A DNA stretch of 64,000 nt. It comes from Globisporangium splendens (Eukaryota; Oomycota; Peronosporomycetes; Pythiales; Pythiaceae). Positions 53,956-64,000 of the stretch are shown here, piece after piece; the stretch's first letter is position 1, and the number at the start of each line of letters is the position of its first letter. The stretch is taken from NCBI GenBank assembly GCA_006386115.1, contig VFIW01000022.1, positions 1-64,000 on the forward strand. The letters are read 5' to 3'. The position numbers and the translations under genes are program-made. The notes under the pieces are model-generated. The model worked only from the letters and a program-made list of their open reading frames with translations. It ran no database searches and was not told the DNA's origin.

Positions 53956-54755
53956 TTAGTCGTAGTCGTCTTCCTTTGACCACTTTGCCGGCGAGCCGGG
54001 ACCCTTGGCGCCGCTGCCCTTTGAGTCGGCTCGCGACGACTTGGAATCCTTCGAGTCGTCCTCGTCGTCGCTGGTGTAGTACGACTTCTTGGCCTGTGCG
54101 CTATCCTCGGGGATGTACTTGTACTCGGCCTTGTTGTGCATGATGAGCTCGTCGCCAACAAAGTAGAAGCTGTCGGATACCGTCGCGTGGGGCTGTGCGA
54201 TCATGCTGCTGATGAGCTCTTCGTCGAGCGGCGGCATGGAGTAGATCGTGTCCCGTGTGTTCACACTGGACAGGATGCAAAAGCCGAACGTGAAGTCGTA
54301 GCTCTTGACGATCTCGTCGCGAAAGTAGTGGCGCTCGAGCATGCGCAGCTCGTGCACTTCCTTGGAGCCGACCGAGAACTCCAACTCGGTCTTGATCGCG
54401 GGGAGACGCAGCACATCCTCAGAGAACTCGTATCGGATTGTGCGATACGCAGCCTCGCCGCGCGCCTGTGAGAGGTCCACTTTGGGCACGGTCTTGCCTG
54501 GACGGTTCTTGCCGATCTCAAAGATCTTGCGCTTGCTCTCGTAGTCCGAGATCGCAAAGTGCAGAAACTCAATGCCGTACGTGTTGGCGCTCAACGGACA
54601 CAAGAACGCTACGCACATCATCGACGCAGAGCACAAAGAGACAGGAACATTAGCTTAAATAGAACGAGAGCATTGGACTAGAAATACAAACACGTACAAT
54701 CGGTAGGCGCTTCGAGCTCGAGCACGTCCTCTGGTGTGTATCTCTTCCGCGCCAT
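53956..54755 (-). CDS. UNC119: UNC119-like lipid-binding transport protein
   Basis: Exons 54755-54698 and 54608-53956 join in phase to 236 aa. The N-terminus RKRYTPEDVLEL and the beta-sandwich segments NTYGIEFLHFAISDYESKRK, IRYEFSEDVLRLP, LEFSVGSKEV, HELRMLERHYFRDEIVKSYD, DFTFGFCILSSVNTRDTIYS and HATVSDSFYFVGDELIMHNK are typical UNC119. The family binds N-myristoylated cargo and delivers it to cilia under Arl3 control. A Ser/Lys/Asp-rich tail (~45 residues) is extra. With IFT54 it supports a flagellate. Divergent from the next gene. Confidence 0.93.
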
Positions 54756-55486
54756 GGGTGCTTGGTGCTGTGATCGTGTGTGTGTGTGTGTGTCTAGAAG
54801 GTGCTTCTGTGGCGCTCTGCGGTTGCTTTGCGACTGTCTGCCGTTTCTCCTTCCGTCGTGCGCCGCTGTCAGTTTTCTATGGCGGTTGCGAGGCAGCGTC
54901 TCCTTAGCGCATGCAGCTCTTCAAGCTCCCACAGTGACGATGGCAATTCAAAAAGGGTACAGCAATTCATTTGAGACATACTGTGTAAGGTCGTGCTAAG
55001 CACGAGATGCAGTTTGCGAGGTGCTCGATCGCCGCCTTTGTGTTTTTGCACGTGACAAGCGCACCAGAGCGACATTGGCGTCCATAATGAACGTCATGCT
55101 TCACACTGCATGATCGGCTTTTCTGATCTTGAGATCACTTTCTTTTGTCTTTGCATTATACACTCAAATTTTGACAACTTTCGATGGATTTTTAGCCCAA
55201 AACAAAAATCTCGCCAAAATTGTATCCAAACCGTGTTTTGGGTCAACTGGACGCGCCGTGGTTATTTTCCGCGTCGCATTGGTTATTTTGAGTCTAGAAA
55301 TTTTGGTGTGTTTTGGCGGAAGAAGAGGGGGGACTAATGAATGAGCACATTTATTGTCGCTCGCACAACTGGAAAAGCACCAACGCTTCATGGCAGCGCG
55401 GCCGAGCGACACTCTGCCGCTCTCTGCTACGCTCTCCCTCTCTATCCATTGCTGTGTGTTGCTGTGGGTGCTCTCCTCCCCCGTGA
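54756..55486. other. Divergent intergenic region, GT microsatellite
   Basis: Both neighbouring genes start at its ends. A (GT)9 tract lies at 54776-54793. A GGCGG-containing TTTTGGCGGA occurs near 55311. No gene is seen. Confidence 0.6.
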
Positions 55487-56932
55487 ATGAGCGCTGACGA
55501 CATGACGCGCGACGCCGGAGCGAGCCGCACGTTCCGCTCGATCTTCCACCAGGAGCTCCAGGAGGACGAGCTCCGCATCCACATGAACCGAGACGAGAAC
55601 GGCATAGACGACGACGATGACGACGCGCTCTGGAGTGATGACGCGGCGCCCAAAGCGCGCGGCGGCGGCGGCAGCAGCTGTAGTGACGGTCTGGAGGACA
55701 CTGGAGAAGATGGAAAAGGAGAGCAGCAGCATGGAGAGGAAGATAACAACATGATGCTGGTGATGGACGACGATGAAGAAGACGCAGCGGATGACGAGGT
55801 TGCGAATGCGCCGCGATCGGAAGAGCTGCGCATTCCCGTAAGCAGTGCTCTATGTGTGTGTGTGTGTTAATGCTCGTAGGGGATCACCATTAAGGTCCTA
55901 ACTGTCGCTTTATTGCTTTGTGCAGCACCGTCGATCGATGGAGGAATGGGCAGATGACGACGACGAAGAAGACACGTGGAAGGACATGCTACAGGCGAAA
56001 GTGAACCAACTGGAGCTCGTGATCCAACAGAATAGCAACAATCACATGGACACAGCAGCAACCTTGACCAGCACGAATATTACGATAAATGGAGAGGTTG
56101 CTACGAATGCGGATGGGGAAAGTGCGCGCGTAGCAGATCGTCCGGCGAATCGGCACAAGATCCAGCGCACGTCGACGCTGCATTCGCATGCGGCCATGAT
56201 GGCTGGCGATCAAATGCGCCAGCAGCATCCGCACAAACACACGTCCTCTGGTGTGACGACGTCGTCAACAACCGTAAGTAACAATCCTCTCCGTCACAAA
56301 GGATTTCTTCCATCATGTGGCATTCACCTTCGTCCGTCTTATATAACTGTTGGTAGAATTATCTGCGCAAACGAAGTGGGTCGACGTCTTCGTGCTCATC
56401 GGCATCCACTCCACGGTCGGCAAAGGCACAGGACGCAAAGAAGACGGGAGCGACTACCACAATCAGCACACGCCGTGGCTCCAAGTCGCGACCATCTTCA
56501 ACGCCATCGATTGCTGGGCTCACGCGGTCGTCGTCCTCGACCACGGTAGTAACGTATCGGAAAAGCTCTCTCGACGCATCCATCGGCAGTAGCATCCACA
56601 GTAGTAGTCAGGGTGTCCGCAGGAGACAAAGCAGTCTGGACGATGACAGCCGAACAGCACAAACAGCGTCCATCAGCAACGCTGAATCCGTGCGGCGATA
56701 CGTGCTGCAAGACATCAAACAGGTTCTGAAGCGTTCTTGCTGGGTTTGGTTATTTGCTTGTGGAGCAATTAATACTCACATGCATCGCCATATTGTGTGT
56801 CTGTAGATGTCAATGGATCGATTAGTGAACGACGCCAAGCGGCTGCTTTTCCTTGAGAAATTGTTTCAACAGCAGCAAGCGACAGAGGCGTCGGTGATGG
56901 CGGCAACAGACACGGCCGTATCCCCGCATTGA
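55487..56932 (+). CDS. Acidic/Ser-rich hypothetical protein
   Basis: Four exons are inferred: 55487-55837, 55926-56273, 56357-56722 and 56807-56932, giving 396 aa in phase. The first exon is very acidic (DENGIDDDDDDALWSDD, DDDEEDAADDEV). The second has an acidic helix (EEWADDDDEEDTWKDMLQAK, VNQLELVIQQNSNN). The third is Ser/Arg-rich, and the last is a short helix (MDRLVNDAKRLLFLEKLFQQ). No domain is recognised. The third intron's donor (GTTCTG) is atypical, so that junction is less certain; a frame-shifted alternative for exon 3 also exists but is less consistent. Confidence 0.65.
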
Positions 56933-57077
56933 CAGCACAGGGCTTTGTGAGAGGGAGACAGGAAGAAGCACGCAAACAAAGTTGACAAGCAAAGAACTAC
57001 CAACTGATTCTCATATATTTAAATTAAAACCGACGACAGCATTTTCTTGCCCCAAGTGCTTGTGCTAATGCTTGACT

Positions 57078-58455
57078 CTACCTGCTGCTGTAGCTTGCTT
57101 GCTCCTGAAAATGCTGCAGCGCCAGCAGCGCGACCTCATACGTCGCGAACGTCGAGCTGTGCGTGACCACGGACTTGAGCAGACTCGGCGCCGTGCCCTT
57201 GTACAGACCGCTCATGCCCTCTCTGCGCACAATGTCGCAAAAGCACTCCCAGGACGTCGCGTAGTGCGGGATCACGCCGTAGCTCTCGCAGCGCGGCACC
57301 TGGCGCATCTGCATGCGCTTCTTGAGCGTGTCGAGCGGGTACACGGCCAGTTTCGAGAGCAAGCCCGCGACGGCGCCTGTGCCCACATACGAGACCGCGA
57401 GCGCGAGGTTCCCATAGCGCTCGGACGATTCCGAATCTTGCAGATCCAAGTGCGAGGCCGTGAGCGTGTTTAACGACGAGTAGATGCCGAAGCTGAGCCC
57501 CATGTACGGCGCGATCTGGAAGAGCGTGGCGCTGAGGCCGCTGTAGAAACCCGTGAGACCGCGCGTGTGCCACGTGTGCGCCACGAGACTCGTGACCGTC
57601 GGGAACTGCTTCGGCACGCCTTGGCTCGCGAAGATCGTGCGGAACAGGTCGAGCGGGTACGTGACGGCGGTGGCCACGACGCCCGCGGTTGCGCCGTTGA
57701 TCGTGCTCACGGTCGTGCCGTGCTGGGCCGCAAAGGGCTCGGACCAGAGCGCGTGGAGCCCGCGGTAGCACCCGAACTGGATCGCCGAGTACGAGACCCA
57801 GAGCCCCGTGGCCGCAAGGTTGCCTCTATTGGAGCGCACAGACAATAACAGCAAGGTTGTGAGTGTGTATATAACAAAAACAAAGCAAATGAGAAGCAAG
57901 ACGTACCGCCAGAAGCTCTTGACCCCTTCCTCGCTGTGGATGCTCTTGAGGGACTGCAGGAACGTCACGTACTTGGCCTTGTGCGCCGCGCTCTTGGAGA
58001 TCGGCGCCTGCTGCACTTGGAACCTGTTTGCGATACAAGCAAACAGCATATGTATGGCACGTTAGCATGTGCGTAAAGGCGCATTAAAGGACGGCAAGGC
58101 TTGTGTGTTGTACCTGATCTTGACCAAATCTGCGCATTGTGCCATGCAAATCACATGCAGCAAGATGGCAACACAAACACGTACAAAGCACAACAGTGTA
58201 TTAAGCAAGTGGATCGCACATACAGAGCCTCAGCAGCTACACAGCATTGCATGCATGCGCGGATCGTACCAAGTGGCGCCGCAAGCAACCGCGTCGCGCC
58301 TGCACCACCAAAGCAAACAATACACCCGACCTGTTAGTACACACGCACATAGGCACACAGACATAGACACGCATGCAGGTGCGCGTACCTCCGGCGATGG
58401 CGCCTGCGGTGGCCGCTTGGGCCGGCGTCGCCCCTTGCGCATTATCGCCGCCCAT
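57078..58455 (-). CDS. Mitochondrial carrier, thiamine-pyrophosphate-carrier type (SLC25A19-like)
   Basis: Five exons join in phase: 58455-58389, 58299-58270 (30 nt), 58129-58114 (16 nt), 58023-57907, 57825-57078, giving 325 aa. Mitochondrial carriers have three ~100-residue repeats, each with a PxD/ExxK/R signature: here PLDLVKIRFQ, YPLDLFRTIFASQG and YPLDTLKKRMQM. Segments such as FASQGVPKQF, FYSGLSATLFQIAPYMGLSF and GLYKGTAPSLLKSVVTHSSTF resemble the thiamine pyrophosphate carrier; a related nucleotide or CoA carrier is not excluded. The first signature is split over three exons, so unspliced translation misses it. The N-terminal GDNAQGATPAQAATAGAIAGG begins helix 1. Confidence 0.88.
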
Positions 58456-58557
58456 CCCTTCCAGATCTTGAGATCTTGCTTTGTGTTGCTGTTTGTTAAA
58501 CCAGTGGTTGCTCTTTTGGTGTTGTTTCTATAGGAATTTGTATACCGAGGCTGTTTG

Positions 58558-58791
58558 CTATTGCTGTTTGCTCTTGTGGGATGGCGCACGCCGCGACGAT
58601 GGCGACGGCGACGACGGTACGCGGAAGCAGAAGGCGGGCGCGAGCACCACGAAGATCACGACGCACGCCACGAGCAGGTCTGCCCAGAGGTCCACGCCCC
58701 CCGCCTTTGGTGCTCGTGGGCGCTGGGCGTACTGCGCTGCGCCTTTTGCTGTTGCTGCTTGCTTGGTCCGTTTGCGGCGCCGCATGCGCAT
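58558..58791 (-). CDS. Possible small single-pass membrane protein (77 aa)
   Basis: The frame has a basic N-terminus, a transmembrane-like segment (VDLWADLLVACVVIFVVLAPAF) and a basic Ser/Pro tail. An overlapping frame from ATG 58852 codes a signal-peptide-like start (FLTALMLMLYACACGAA) but runs into the other frame. A single sequencing indel, or no gene, are both possible. Confidence 0.25.
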   Translation of the reverse strand: MRMRRRKRTKQAATAKGAAQYAQRPRAPKAGGVDLWADLLVACVVIFVVLAPAFCFRVPSSPSPSSRRAPSHKSKQQ

Positions 58792-58866
58792 GCGTAAAGC
58801 ATTAGCATCAGCGCCGTGAGGAAGGTGGCGCGTAGCTTGGCGGTGAGCATCACGAATATGCGCGTT

Positions 58867-58980
58867 TGTGTGTGTGTGTGTGTGTCAGGTACGCGCATGC
58901 TTGTGTGAGTGAGTGAAGCGTCGCGTGTTGAAACCAATGCGACTGCTTGCGTTTTCTGCATGTCTCTCTCTCTCTCTCTC
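58867..58980. repeat. GT and TC microsatellites
   Basis: A (TG)n tract lies at 58867-58885 and a (TC)n tract at 58963-58980, next to the small ORFs. They show that low-complexity DNA can create spurious frames here. Confidence 0.85.
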
Positions 58981-58997
58981 TGTCTATATGTTTGGCT

Positions 58998-59357
58998 ATG
59001 ATGCAGCGCTTTGTGAAGGTGGTAGCAGCGTACCTCCTGTTCTGCTGCTGTTGTGCCGTTGGTGTTGCTGTGGAGAGCAGCAATCCGCATTTGCTGCTCG
59101 CACTCGGCAAACTCGCGACGCGCGATGGCTCCACAATACTCGCGGCTGTCGACACTGCAGCAACAGACTCTGCTGTTCAGCAGCTCGTGCGTGTTCCTGC
59201 AAGTGTAAGCGCTACTTCAGCTGCGTTCGGCTTCATGGAGCATCCGCTTGGCGGCATCAATGGCGTGCAGCTCAGCATTATCACGACCATCAATGGCTTT
59301 CCCCTCAAGTGCAGGACGCTATGCACCCGCCGTGACGACTACCTCCCACTAAACTAA
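58998..59357 (+). CDS. Candidate small secreted protein (~119 aa)
   Basis: From ATG 58998 (or 59001) the frame starts with a signal-peptide-like segment (MMQRFVKVVAAYLLFCCCCAVGVAV) and continues with a mostly neutral sequence (LALGKLATRDGSTILAAVDT, GGINGVQLSIITTINGFPLK) that has two Cys near the end. No RxLR, CRN or other known motif is seen. An in-frame ATG at 58947 falls in a TC-repeat and is less likely. It ends ~110 bp from the convergent EF-G stop. Composition is moderately protein-like; a chance frame is possible. Confidence 0.42.
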   Translation: MMQRFVKVVAAYLLFCCCCAVGVAVESSNPHLLLALGKLATRDGSTILAAVDTAATDSAVQQLVRVPASVSATSAAFGFMEHPLGGINGVQLSIITTINGFPLKCRTLCTRRDDYLPLN

Positions 59358-59467
59358 GTCGAAGGCTGAGGGAAAAGAAAGAATCTATTAAAGCAAATGT
59401 TTGTCATGTGGTGTGTGTGTTTCAATGGACTGTCTAAATGGCACAACAGCAAGAAGCCTCACGGAGT

Positions 59468-61732
59468 CTACTTGTTCTTGGCGGCCATGGCTTTCTCGTG
59501 CTCGGCCACGAGCTTCTCCTGCACGTCGCGCGTGACGAGGTCGTGGGTCTTGTATTCCATCGTGAACTCGCCCTTGCCCTGCGTGGACGACCGCAGGTCC
59601 GTCGAGAAGCCGAACATGTTCTGCAGTGGCACGTCGCAGCGCACGACCGTCGACATCTCGTCGGCGTCCGAGCTGTTAATCATGCCGCGACGGCGGTTGA
59701 CTTCGGCGATGGCCGTGCCCTGGAACTCGTTCGGGACCTCGACCTCGACCGACATGACAGGCTCCAAGATGCACGGGTCGGCTTTCATGAACGCCTGGCG
59801 AATGGCCTGCACCATCGCGGTCTTGAACGCCAATTCGCTCGAGTCCACCGAGTGGGCCTGCCCATCGTTGATCACCACACGCATGCGCTGCACCGGGTGG
59901 CCCACGAGCCAGCCCTTCTGCACTGCCTCCTTCGTACCCTTCTCACACGCGGCAATGTATTCTGGCGGGATCGCGTTACCGATAATGTCGTTGACGAACT
60001 CGACGTCCTTGGCGTCTGGGTCCTCCAACGGCTCAATGTACCCGACGACACGCGCGTATTGACCCGAACCACCACTCTGCTTGCGGTGCAAGTAGTTGAA
60101 CTCGGAGCGCTGACGGATCGTCTCGCGGTAGTTGACCTGCGGCGCACCTGTGGACACCTCCACACCGTACTCGCGCTTCATGCGCTCGACGTAGATCTGC
60201 AAGTGGAGCTCGCCCATGCCCGAGATGATCGTCTCCTTGCTGTCGTCGTCCACGCGCACGCGGAACGTCGGGTCTTCCTTCTGGAAACGGTTGAGCGCCT
60301 TGGAGAAGTTGGCGATCTGCTGCTTGTTCTGCGGCGTCACGGCGAGCGACATCACCGGCTCCGGCACGTGGAGACTCGTCATCGTGAACTTGGACGTGTT
60401 GGTGTCGCTGAACGTGTCCATACTGGCGCACTCGACACCGAACATGGCCACGACCTCACCGGCGCCGACTTCCTCGACATCCTCCATCTCGTTCGAGTGC
60501 ATCTTCACCAGACGCGGCACCTTGATGCGCTTCATGTCGCTCATGTTGTAGATGAAGCCACCGCGCTTGAGCGTGCCCGAGTAGATACGCATGTACGTGA
60601 GCTGGCCGAACTTGCCTTCTTCCAACTTGAATGCGAGCGCGAGCAGCGGCGCCGTTGGCGAGCACGGCACCGACACCTTCTCTTCGTTCTGGCCCTGGTC
60701 GAGCGCGTAGTTCTCGATCTCCGATGGGCTTGGCAAGTACGACACGACGGCGTCCAGCATTGGCTGCACACCGCGGTTCTTGAACGCCGAACCCATGAGT
60801 ACAGGCACGAATTTGTGCGCGATCGTGGCACGACGGATCGCAGCGCGGAGCTGCTCGTGGGTTGGCTCTTCCTCCATGAGGAACAGCTCACCGATCTCTT
60901 CGTCCACGTCGGCGAGCGCCTCGATCAGCTCTTGGCGCTTCTCCTCTGCGAGCTCACGCGTGGCCGCAGGGATATCGTCGGACTCCTCGATGGTCTCACC
61001 GTTCTCGCCCTTGTTGCGCAGCGCCTTCATCGTGATCAGGTCCACGACACCTTCGAGGTCGTTCTCCGCGCCAATCGGCACCTGAAGCGCGTTCGCGTTC
61101 AGCTTGAGCTGGTTGCGCAGGTCACGGATGACCTTCCACGGGTTGGCACCCATGCGGTCGAGCTTGTTGATGAACGCAATGCGAGGCACGCCGTAACGCT
61201 TCATCTGCTTGTCCACGGTCAGCGACTGACTCTGCACGCCCGAGACACCGCAGAGCACGAGCACACCGCCATCGAGCACACGCAGCGCGCGCTCGACTTC
61301 AATCGTAAAGTCGACGTGACCGGGCGTATCAATGATGTTGATGTTGGCGTCCTTCCAACTCGCGTACGTCGCGGCCGACTGGATGGTGATGCCCTTCTCG
61401 CGCTCGAGCTCCATCGAGTCCATCTTGGCGCCGACGCCGTCCTTGCCGCGCACGTCGTGGATGGCGTTGATGCGGCCCGTGTAGAAGAGGATGCGCTCCG
61501 TGAGCGTCGTCTTGCCCGAGTCGATGTGCGCCGAGATACCGATGTTGCGCAGGTTGCCCATGTAGCCCTCGGGCACCGGGTGGCCATCGGCGAACGGGCG
61601 CAGCTTGGCGCCGCTATCGTCGCTGACGGCGCTGAACGCGCGCGTGGCCAGCAGCGGCGACTTGCGCTGGAAGAGCGCAGCGGAGCCCGGGCGGCGGGCC
61701 GCCGCGGCGCGGGTCATCTGGAGCCACCGCAT
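59468..61732 (-). CDS. GFM1: Mitochondrial elongation factor G
   Basis: This intronless gene codes 754 aa from the ATG at 61732; the frame to 61780 opens only at TTG. The start gives a mitochondrial presequence ([20 protein letters not shown]). EF-G drives ribosome translocation in the mitochondrial matrix. The GTPase motifs are intact: [20 protein letters not shown] (G1), GITIQSA (G2), [10 protein letters not shown] (G3) and [11 protein letters not shown] (G4). Domains II-V follow ([38 protein letters not shown]). Sequence and length fit EF-G1 rather than the EF-G2 recycling factor. A long antisense frame (59438-61960, plus) is a shadow. Confidence 0.96.
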   Translation of the reverse strand: MRWLQMTRAAAARRPGSAALFQRKSPLLATRAFSAVSDDSGAKLRPFADGHPVPEGYMGNLRNIGISAHIDSGKTTLTERILFYTGRINAIHDVRGKDGVGAKMDSMELEREKGITIQSAATYASWKDANINIIDTPGHVDFTIEVERALRVLDGGVLVLCGVSGVQSQSLTVDKQMKRYGVPRIAFINKLDRMGANPWKVIRDLRNQLKLNANALQVPIGAENDLEGVVDLITMKALRNKGENGETIEESDDIPAATRELAEEKRQELIEALADVDEEIGELFLMEEEPTHEQLRAAIRRATIAHKFVPVLMGSAFKNRGVQPMLDAVVSYLPSPSEIENYALDQGQNEEKVSVPCSPTAPLLALAFKLEEGKFGQLTYMRIYSGTLKRGGFIYNMSDMKRIKVPRLVKMHSNEMEDVEEVGAGEVVAMFGVECASMDTFSDTNTSKFTMTSLHVPEPVMSLAVTPQNKQQIANFSKALNRFQKEDPTFRVRVDDDSKETIISGMGELHLQIYVERMKREYGVEVSTGAPQVNYRETIRQRSEFNYLHRKQSGGSGQYARVVGYIEPLEDPDAKDVEFVNDIIGNAIPPEYIAACEKGTKEAVQKGWLVGHPVQRMRVVINDGQAHSVDSSELAFKTAMVQAIRQAFMKADPCILEPVMSVEVEVPNEFQGTAIAEVNRRRGMINSSDADEMSTVVRCDVPLQNMFGFSTDLRSSTQGKGEFTMEYKTHDLVTRDVQEKLVAEHEKAMAAKNK

Positions 61733-62082
61733 GTTGTTGTAGTTGCTGCTGATGCGTGTCTTTTTGGCGAATGCTGGCAAGTGTGCGGCTCAGAGCAAAA
61801 CGAGTGGATCAACTCTCTTGCCCTCTCGAAGGTGATTGAATCTCGACCAATCGAGTTGGGAGGGGACAGTGACGGTCATCAACGGCTAACCAGACAGCTG
61901 CTGCATTGCATCAGTGTGGAAAGAGACTGCAACCGAATAACCAATCGGTTGGTCGATTAACTGAATAAATGGACTGTTCCGACGGTGGTGTCAACTCGGT
62001 TCTGCCATGTTATTGATTCACCGAGGCATGCTTGCGTTTCTGGGAGTATGCAAATCAATGCATCGCATCGTGCTTCCAACAC
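61733..62082. other. Intergenic, upstream of EF-G
   Basis: This holds the 5' flank of EF-G and the 3' flank of a doubtful ORF. No other gene or repeat is seen. Confidence 0.55.
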
Positions 62083-62658
62083 CTAATTGTCATTGTACAC
62101 CACCCGATGCGCCTGGGACATTGCTATCAACAGAATCGAGGTTGATGCAAATCCCGCCATGGTGAAGTACCCGATGTGCACTGAGGCAGTGTAGTCACCA
62201 ACAGAGCTCGCCGAGAGTGAGGAATTGCACATTCGCCTGCTGATCATTTTCCGTGTTCTGAGTATTATACACCTCAAGTACGTATCCTTTTGGATCTTGT
62301 AGAGCGTCAGTGACTCGCGCCGAAACTCCTTGTCCATTCGCCTCAGCACTTGCAGTCCGCGCCACCAAAGTCGCAGTGTTTGTCCGTCATCATCCACTCT
62401 GGAAACCATCTCGGTCGTTTTCAAGTCCAGAAAGAACTGAAGTGCATGCACCAGCTTTCTCACTTGTGAAGAGTGCAATTCTGGGGAGATTTAGAGCTGC
62501 AAGCATCGTGCCTGGACTTGTCTGCCATCCAATCGTTAACAACACAGAGAGGAAGACGAAAAGTTGCCAGTATGGAAGAGCACGTCCCAGACCATTGGCG
62601 AGTTCGCGAGTTCGCGGAGCAAGTTGCGACCTGGACGGGCGTTCGGGGCAGCAAACAT
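62083..62658 (-). CDS. Doubtful ORF or terminal exon, unknown membrane-tail protein
   Basis: The frame 62460-62083 is protein-like (VRKLVHALQFFLDLKTTEMV, LWWRGLQVLRRMDKEF, LYKIQKDTYLR) and ends with a hydrophobic segment (GYFTMAGFASTSILLIAM). It begins at an acceptor-like ctccccag and not at an ATG, so an upstream exon is likely. A candidate exon from ATG 62658 (MFAAPNARPGRNLLRELANS) is protein-like too, but I could not find a phase-consistent junction. Family not recognised. Confidence 0.35.
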
Positions 62659-63144
62659 GCTGAACGATGCAGTGCAGTAGACGAGGGTCAACAATGAACG
62701 ATTCTATTGCTTTGGTGCATATTTTGCACCTCCACACTGCAGAGGTTGAAGTCTGGCAAACACACACACTCGAAAAAGGAGAGGAAAGCGCAAAATGGGA
62801 GCACACTATTGGCTATAATATCAACATGGATGCTCTATCATTGGTGGAAAAGTGACACGAGTGATCGCTCGACCCTCATTCGTCACCCAACGGTCAAGAT
62901 ACTGAAGCAAGTTATCTTCTAGAATCAGGTCTGATGAGAAGATACTGATATGGTGTAGACCACATTCCTGCTGCTGTGCTGGTAGAGTCAAATGAGGTTT
63001 TTCCTCTTCGCATCAAGGTTTTTTGCATCCTGTTTTGCTTCATACTTTGCCTCATGTCGCTGCACTCATACACAGACAGACAAAGAAGCGCGAGTGAGTA
63101 GCTGCAACAAGCGCGCCTTCCTTCCTTCCTTCCTCCTGTGCGCC
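62659..63144. other. Intergenic, upstream of HOOK gene
   Basis: About 490 bp with no supported gene; the part nearest 63145 is the HOOK promoter/5' UTR. Confidence 0.55.
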
Positions 63145-64000
63145 ATGGACGACGCGGCGCAGCGCAGCCTCCTGCTGTGGGTACGTCTCTTATATGTGCA
63201 CACTAGCTTTACATATGTGTTGCTGTTTGGGGTCGGATAAATGCGTACGCGTCTTTGCGATCATGACGAGCTTCAACTCGAGGAAAGCAAACGGAGAACG
63301 AATGTGGGGTAAAGATTCTAAGCGGATATGTGTCCTATGGCTTGCGTGTGTATGTGTGTTGGTGACGCAGGTTCAGAGCTTCCATGAGACGATTGCGAGC
63401 GACATCCGCGTGGACTCGATGGTGGATCTCTGCGATGGCGTCTTTTTGGCCAAGATCATGCACCAAATGTACGTCTACCGGTCTCTCTCTCTTTCTCTTT
63501 ATGCCGTGGGCTGTATCAGATATGCTCACATGTGTTACTATGTGCTGTTATTGCTGTGGTTGGGTAGTGATCCAGAGTATTTGAATATGGAGCTGATCAA
63601 CGAACAGCCCGCGGGAAACTGGGCGTTGAAGACCAGTAACCTCAAGACTTTACTTCGAGCCATTGAGCTGTACTACAATGAGGAGCTGGGTCAACTGTGT
63701 GAAGCCAATGAGCTCATTGACGCGCATTTGATCGCGAAGGAGAACGACATCCGCGAAGTCGCCAAGCTCGCTGAGCTGATTCTCGGGTGCGCGGTCCAGT
63801 GCCCCAACCGGTCGGAGTACATCCACCTGATCATGGAGATGGAGGCGTCGGAGCAAGCGAGCATGATGCACATGATTGAGAACATCATGCACCGGTTCCA
63901 GGTGACGTCGCCTTCGGGCGGCCGCAATTCGCTCGCCAATAGCTCGTTTTCCTATATCAGTCACGAGGGCGAGACGTCCGAGAGCCTCGCGATCCAGCTC
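63145..64000 (+). CDS. HOOK: HOOK-domain microtubule adaptor (5' part; continues beyond window)
   Basis: Exons 63145-63180, 63371-63468 and 63568 to the window end join in phase to 189 codons so far. The N-terminal HOOK domain is clear: MDDAAQRSLLLWVQSFHETI, VDLCDGVFLAKIMHQIDPEY, NWALKTSNLKTLLRAIELYY, KLAELILGCAVQCPNRSEYI and MEMEASEQASMMHMIENIMH. HOOK proteins bind dynein light intermediate chain or membrane cargo and have long coiled coils after this domain, expected past 64000. The following Ser-rich stretch (SGGRNSLANSSFSYISH) is a linker. The gene is truncated by the window only. Confidence 0.9.

Noticed and set aside
59438..61960. 840-codon plus-strand frame
   Set aside because: It is the antisense shadow of mitochondrial EF-G, rich in His/Arg/Leu with no family similarity.
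1..64000. tRNA and rRNA genes
   Set aside because: I looked for T-loop-like GGTTCGAATCC patterns and conserved rRNA blocks and saw none with a foldable partner.

Overview
The window is eukaryotic nuclear DNA, most likely from an oomycete (Pythium/Phytophthora-type). The evidence is compact, densely packed genes on both strands, short GT-AG introns (about 40-190 bp), a tandem set of GH17 glucanases with signal peptides and Ser/Thr-rich tails, an ABCG/PDR-derived fragment, and genes of a flagellate (IFT54, UNC119). The species cannot be fixed from sequence alone. No rRNA, tRNA, CRISPR or recognisable intact transposon was seen.

Layout. 1-5.3 kb: a minus-strand gene for a Thr/Ser-rich protein with an internal ABCG-like pseudo-nucleotide-binding domain and a tail of 330-bp tandem repeats that runs off the window; two patches of the array are broken by scattered single-base indels. 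7.6-25 kb: a small hypothetical gene, fumarylacetoacetase, a three-BED-finger protein, a large LRR protein, a TrmH/SpoU tRNA 2'-O-methyltransferase, IFT54 with an internally duplicated N-terminal domain, a small membrane protein and the ESCRT factor IST1. 25.5-37.4 kb: two almost identical 1,737-bp inverted arms, each carrying an Old Yellow Enzyme gene, flank about 8.45 kb with a Cys-motif protein, a type I membrane protein and the TFIIH helicase XPB. Beside the left arm lies an older, diverged copy of the OYE upstream region without a gene. 38-51 kb: four same-strand GH17 endo-beta-1,3-glucanase genes separated by 1-2 kb spacers; the third has a tail with ten 105-bp repeats. 51-64 kb: CGR1-like ribosome biogenesis factor, TEN1 (CST complex), SLBP (histone mRNA hairpin binding), UNC119, an acidic/Ser-rich hypothetical, a mitochondrial thiamine-pyrophosphate-type carrier with 16- and 30-nt exons, small ORFs, mitochondrial EF-G, a doubtful ORF and the 5' part of a HOOK-type adaptor.

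Functional themes: cell-wall beta-glucan turnover (GH17 cluster); flagellar, lipidated-protein and microtubule transport (IFT54, UNC119, HOOK); DNA and chromosome maintenance (XPB, TEN1, SLBP, the last with an E2F-like upstream site); mitochondrial function (EF-G, carrier). The most unusual items are the OYE copies lacking the usual His/Asn substrate-binding pair, the inverted duplication and its relic promoter, the ABCG pseudo-domain fused to repeats, the double-domain IFT54, and the Cys-bearing repeat tails of the glucanases.
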